Assembly: GCA_937894055.1 (NCBI GenBank)
Contig: CALDHQ010000258.1
Span: forward strand, 1 to 8,109
Length of the DNA: 8,109 nucleotides
DNA from: an uncultured Polymorphobacter sp.
Lineage (GTDB): Bacteria > Pseudomonadota > Alphaproteobacteria > Sphingomonadales > Sphingomonadaceae
Reading direction: 5' to 3'
The notes beneath the pieces were generated by a model. The model was not told the DNA's origin, made no database searches, and saw only the letters and a program-made list of their open reading frames with translations. The translations under genes were made by a program, and so were the position numbers. Numbering within the stretch: position 1 is the stretch's first letter; each line of letters opens with the position of its first letter. Positions 6,147 to 8,109 of this stretch are shown here, piece after piece.

Positions 6147-6157
6147 CCTTTCAGGCC

Positions 6158-7378
6158 TTAGTTGTAGCGGCGCAGTTCGCCCTTGGCGATTGCGGCGCGG
6201 TGGACTTCATCGGGACCGTCGGCGATGCGCAGCGTGCGCTGGCCGGCGTACGACGAGGCGAGGCCGAAGTCCTGGCAGACGCCGCCGCCGCCATGCGCCT
6301 GGATCGCCATGTCGATGACCATCGTCGACATGTTGGGGACGATGACCTTGATCATCGCGATCTCGCGCGCGGCGGCCTTGTTGCCGACGGTGTCCATCAT
6401 GTACGCCGCCTTGAGCGTCAGCAGGCGGGCCTGCTCGATGGCGATGCGGGCGTCGGCGATACGTTCGTGCCAGACACCCTGTTCCGAAACCGGCTTGCCG
6501 AAGGCGACGCGTGCCTTGAGGCGCTTGCACATCTTTTCGAGCGCGCTTTCGGCTGCACCGATGCTGCGCATGCAGTGGTGGATGCGGCCCGGCCCGAGGC
6601 GGCCCTGCGCGATTTCAAAGCCGCGGCCTTCGCCGAGGATGATGTTTTCGACCGGCACGCGGACGTTTTCGAGCAGCATTTCGAAATGGCCGTGCGGCGC
6701 ATCGTCATAGCCGAAGACCTTGAGTGCGCGCAGCTTGGTGACGCCGGGGGCGTCCATCGGCACGAGGATCTGCGACTGCTGCGAATGGCGCGGCGCGTTG
6801 GGATCGGTCTTGCCCATGACGATGTTGATCGCGCAGCGCGGATCGCCGGCGCCCGACGACCACCACTTGCGGCCGTTGATGACGTATTCGTTGCCGTCGC
6901 GGACGATTGAGGTTTCGATGTTGGTGGCATCCGACGACGCAACGCCGGGCTCGGTCATCAGGAACGCCGAACGGATGGTGCCGTCCATCAGCGGCCGCAG
7001 CCACTTCGCCTTCTGCGCCTCGGTCCCGTAGGTGCGCAGCACTTCCATGTTGCCGGTATCGGGCGCCGAGCAGTTGAAGATTTCGGACGACCAGCCGACG
7101 CGGCCCATTTCTTCGGCGAGCGGCGCATATTCGAGGTTGGTCAGGCCGGGGCCCTTCCATTCGCCGGTGTCATGGTCGCAGATGTTGAGGAACATGTTCC
7201 ACAGCCCGGCCTTCTTGGCGAGCGGCTTCAACTCCTCGATGACCGGCAGGACTTTCCAGCGGTCGCCTTCATGCGCTTCGGCTTCGTAGCGCGCTTCGTT
7301 GGGGTAGATGTGCTGCTCCATGAACGCGCGGACGCGTTCGAGCCAGGCCTTGCCGTTGTCGCTATATTCAAAGTTCAT
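6158..7378 (-). CDS. Acyl-CoA dehydrogenase, ACAD10/11-like
   Basis: This FAD flavoenzyme is expected to introduce a 2,3-double bond into an acyl-CoA and pass electrons to ETF. The ATG at 7378 is preceded by GAGGAAG, a good ribosome binding site; the product of 406 residues is typical. The order of regions is standard: an N-terminal helical part with [12 protein letters not shown] (82-93); the middle beta domain with [18 protein letters not shown] (138-155) and [14 protein letters not shown] (167-180); a C-terminal helical domain with [20 protein letters not shown] (258-277), FGKPVSEQ (293-300), [14 protein letters not shown] (361-374) and [11 protein letters not shown] (384-394). Where classical family members carry the catalytic Glu in a YEGT motif, this one has Asp387 in ADGPDEVH, as in the ACAD10/11 subgroup. 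The usual order is dehydrogenase first, thiolase-like gene second on the same strand. The oxygenase remnant ends 25 bp upstream. The exact substrate is unknown. Confidence 0.95.
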   Translation of the reverse strand: MNFEYSDNGKAWLERVRAFMEQHIYPNEARYEAEAHEGDRWKVLPVIEELKPLAKKAGLWNMFLNICDHDTGEWKGPGLTNLEYAPLAEEMGRVGWSSEIFNCSAPDTGNMEVLRTYGTEAQKAKWLRPLMDGTIRSAFLMTEPGVASSDATNIETSIVRDGNEYVINGRKWWSSGAGDPRCAINIVMGKTDPNAPRHSQQSQILVPMDAPGVTKLRALKVFGYDDAPHGHFEMLLENVRVPVENIILGEGRGFEIAQGRLGPGRIHHCMRSIGAAESALEKMCKRLKARVAFGKPVSEQGVWHERIADARIAIEQARLLTLKAAYMMDTVGNKAAAREIAMIKVIVPNMSTMVIDMAIQAHGGGGVCQDFGLASSYAGQRTLRIADGPDEVHRAAIAKGELRRYN

Positions 7379-7403
7379 TTTTGCGCTTCCTCATAATGGA
7401 CGG

Positions 7404-7832
7404 TTATCGCGCGCTCCAACTGTCATAGGCGCGCTGGCGAATCCAGCACGAACTTAGCCATTTGGTACCACGCGTGACGGGCGTGCCCGCGTGGCGCGTC
7501 GCCGGATCGGGTCGACCGGCTGAATCGAGGTTGCGAAACACCAGCACGTCGCCGCGCTTGCCCTTCACCGAAAGCCCCGATTCGGGGAACACCGTAGCGC
7601 CGCCGTCATAGTCATCATTGAGATAGGTCAATACCGTGGTGTGGCGCTGGTTTTCGACACCGGGCAGCGTATCGAGATGGTCGCGATATTCGTCGCCGGG
7701 CTGGTAACGCAGCACTGCCATCGCCTCGAACTGCGGCAGCGTCGTGTCGCGGCGCAGGATCGTGTCGTTCTCGTTACTGCCCGCGCCGAACGCGAGCGGC
7801 GCATCGATCGGGCGCATTGCGTGATGCTGCAC
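7404..7832 (-). CDS. 2OG-Fe(II) oxygenase, prolyl 4-hydroxylase type, N-terminally truncated
   Basis: This is the catalytic C-terminal part of a P4H-fold dioxygenase, which hydroxylates a protein or small substrate using 2-oxoglutarate, O2 and Fe(II). Numbering from a GTG at 7832, the iron ligands are His52 and Asp54 (EYRDHLD) and His114 (TRHAG), and Lys124 (RGTKWLSSCWIR) fits the 2-oxoglutarate carboxylate binder. The core MAVLRYQPGDEYR (38-50), TVLTYLNDDYDGGATVFPE (66-84) and GDVLVFRN (94-101) is well preserved, so the active centre looks intact. Similarity reaches upstream of the GTG to about 7844 (DPGF), so the GTG is unlikely to be the native start. Upstream the same frame is open to a TGA at 7967-7969 but reads through methyltransferase DNA. 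The usual N-terminal part of the family is missing. It may have been co-transcribed with the dehydrogenase 25 bp downstream. Confidence 0.82.
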   Translation of the reverse strand: MQHHAMRPIDAPLAFGAGSNENDTILRRDTTLPQFEAMAVLRYQPGDEYRDHLDTLPGVENQRHTTVLTYLNDDYDGGATVFPESGLSVKGKRGDVLVFRNLDSAGRPDPATRHAGTPVTRGTKWLSSCWIRQRAYDSWSAR

Positions 7833-7845
7833 GAAACCGGGATCC

Positions 7846-8033
7846 TTACTGACGCACAGGCGTGCGCGATCGCCAAGGCACTGGCCGACAAGTCCAACAC
7901 CGACACGTTTTTGAAGCCGTTGCCAAGCAAGTCGTCCACCAGAGTTGATGCACCGCCCCCGACATCAATCACCTGGGAGTGCAGCCTGTATTTCGTGGAC
8001 TTGAAGCGATTGACGCGGCGCTCTCTCAAACAT
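7846..8033 (-). pseudogene. Fragment of a class I SAM-dependent methyltransferase, frameshifted and truncated
   Basis: In one minus-strand frame the sequence [19 protein letters not shown], followed by NVSVLDLSASALAIA, is a clear glycine-rich SAM-binding motif I plus the acidic second strand (VLD) of a class I methyltransferase. In a different frame, starting at ATG 8033, the short peptide [20 protein letters not shown] resembles the segment that normally precedes motif I in this family, and it meets a TGA at 7967-7969 just where the other frame takes over. This implies an indel near 7968-7975. No motif II or later region is present: after ALAIA the sequence passes into the oxygenase gene near 7845. 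The substrate is unknown. Confidence 0.65.
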
Positions 8034-8109
8034 CTAACTGTAAGATTGATGTATCAACTCCAAACGGTGTTGGAAATCCGTTTTACCGCAAAAGACATGG
8101 AGGAAAAAT
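8034..8109. other. Right-edge AT-richer stretch, no gene recognised
   Basis: The last ~75 bases are visibly lower in GC than the rest of the window. I find no ORF with recognisable content on either strand. On the minus strand a TAG stands immediately before the ATG at 8033. It may be the upstream region of the methyltransferase donor or poor end-of-read sequence. Confidence 0.4.

Noticed and set aside
8028..8070. GTTAGATG on the minus strand near the right edge, resembling the R' core of an integron attC site in front of a cassette gene
   Set aside because: I cannot find a matching upstream RYYYAAC core or the imperfect inverted arms of an attC within a plausible distance, and the sequence quality here is doubtful.
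1..8109. CRISPR array, toxin-antitoxin or phage-defence module
   Set aside because: No regularly spaced repeats, no small paired ORFs and no nuclease, helicase or reverse-transcriptase motifs were seen outside the genes listed.

Overview
The window looks like a piece of a high-GC alphaproteobacterial chromosome, most likely from the Sphingomonadales. This rests on three things: the imuA-imuB-dnaE2 SOS mutagenesis cassette in its alphaproteobacterial order, a GTTC-N7-GTTC LexA box in front of it, and the style of the ACAD11-like acyl-CoA dehydrogenase and thiolase-like genes. The genus assignment is inference.

Layout from left to right. Positions 1-3392 (minus strand) hold the DNA-damage-inducible translesion cassette: LexA box and promoter, imuA, imuB, then the start of dnaE2. 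imuA and imuB overlap by 89 bp and imuB and dnaE2 by 4 bp (ATGA), so the three are probably one translationally coupled operon. DnaE2 reads normally for about 250 residues. Then, in the leftmost ~400 bp, the still-open frame stops resembling DnaE2.

Positions 3537-4310 (plus strand) encode a classical SDR oxidoreductase, divergent from imuA. It is followed by a strong hairpin and by a convergent tRNA-Leu(GAG) at 4367-4453 with an encoded CCA end.

Positions 4540-7378 (minus strand) hold an acyl-CoA dehydrogenase followed by a thiolase-superfamily protein. They look like a short lipid or acyl-CoA operon, with a 72-nt nested inverted repeat in the spacer. The thiolase-like protein appears to lack the canonical Cys/His/Cys catalytic set. 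The dehydrogenase has Asp where classical family members carry the catalytic Glu.

Positions 7404-8109 (minus strand) hold the C-terminal part of a 2OG-Fe(II) oxygenase of the prolyl-4-hydroxylase type. It is joined abruptly near 7845 to the SAM-binding N-terminal part of an unrelated methyltransferase, in lower-GC and apparently frameshifted sequence.

Both ends therefore carry hybrid reading frames. The simplest reading is a contig with chimeric or low-quality ends; real rearrangements are the alternative. I see no CRISPR array, transposase, phage module or clearly new defence system. The observations most worth following are the degenerate thiolase, the nested inverted repeat and the two end junctions.
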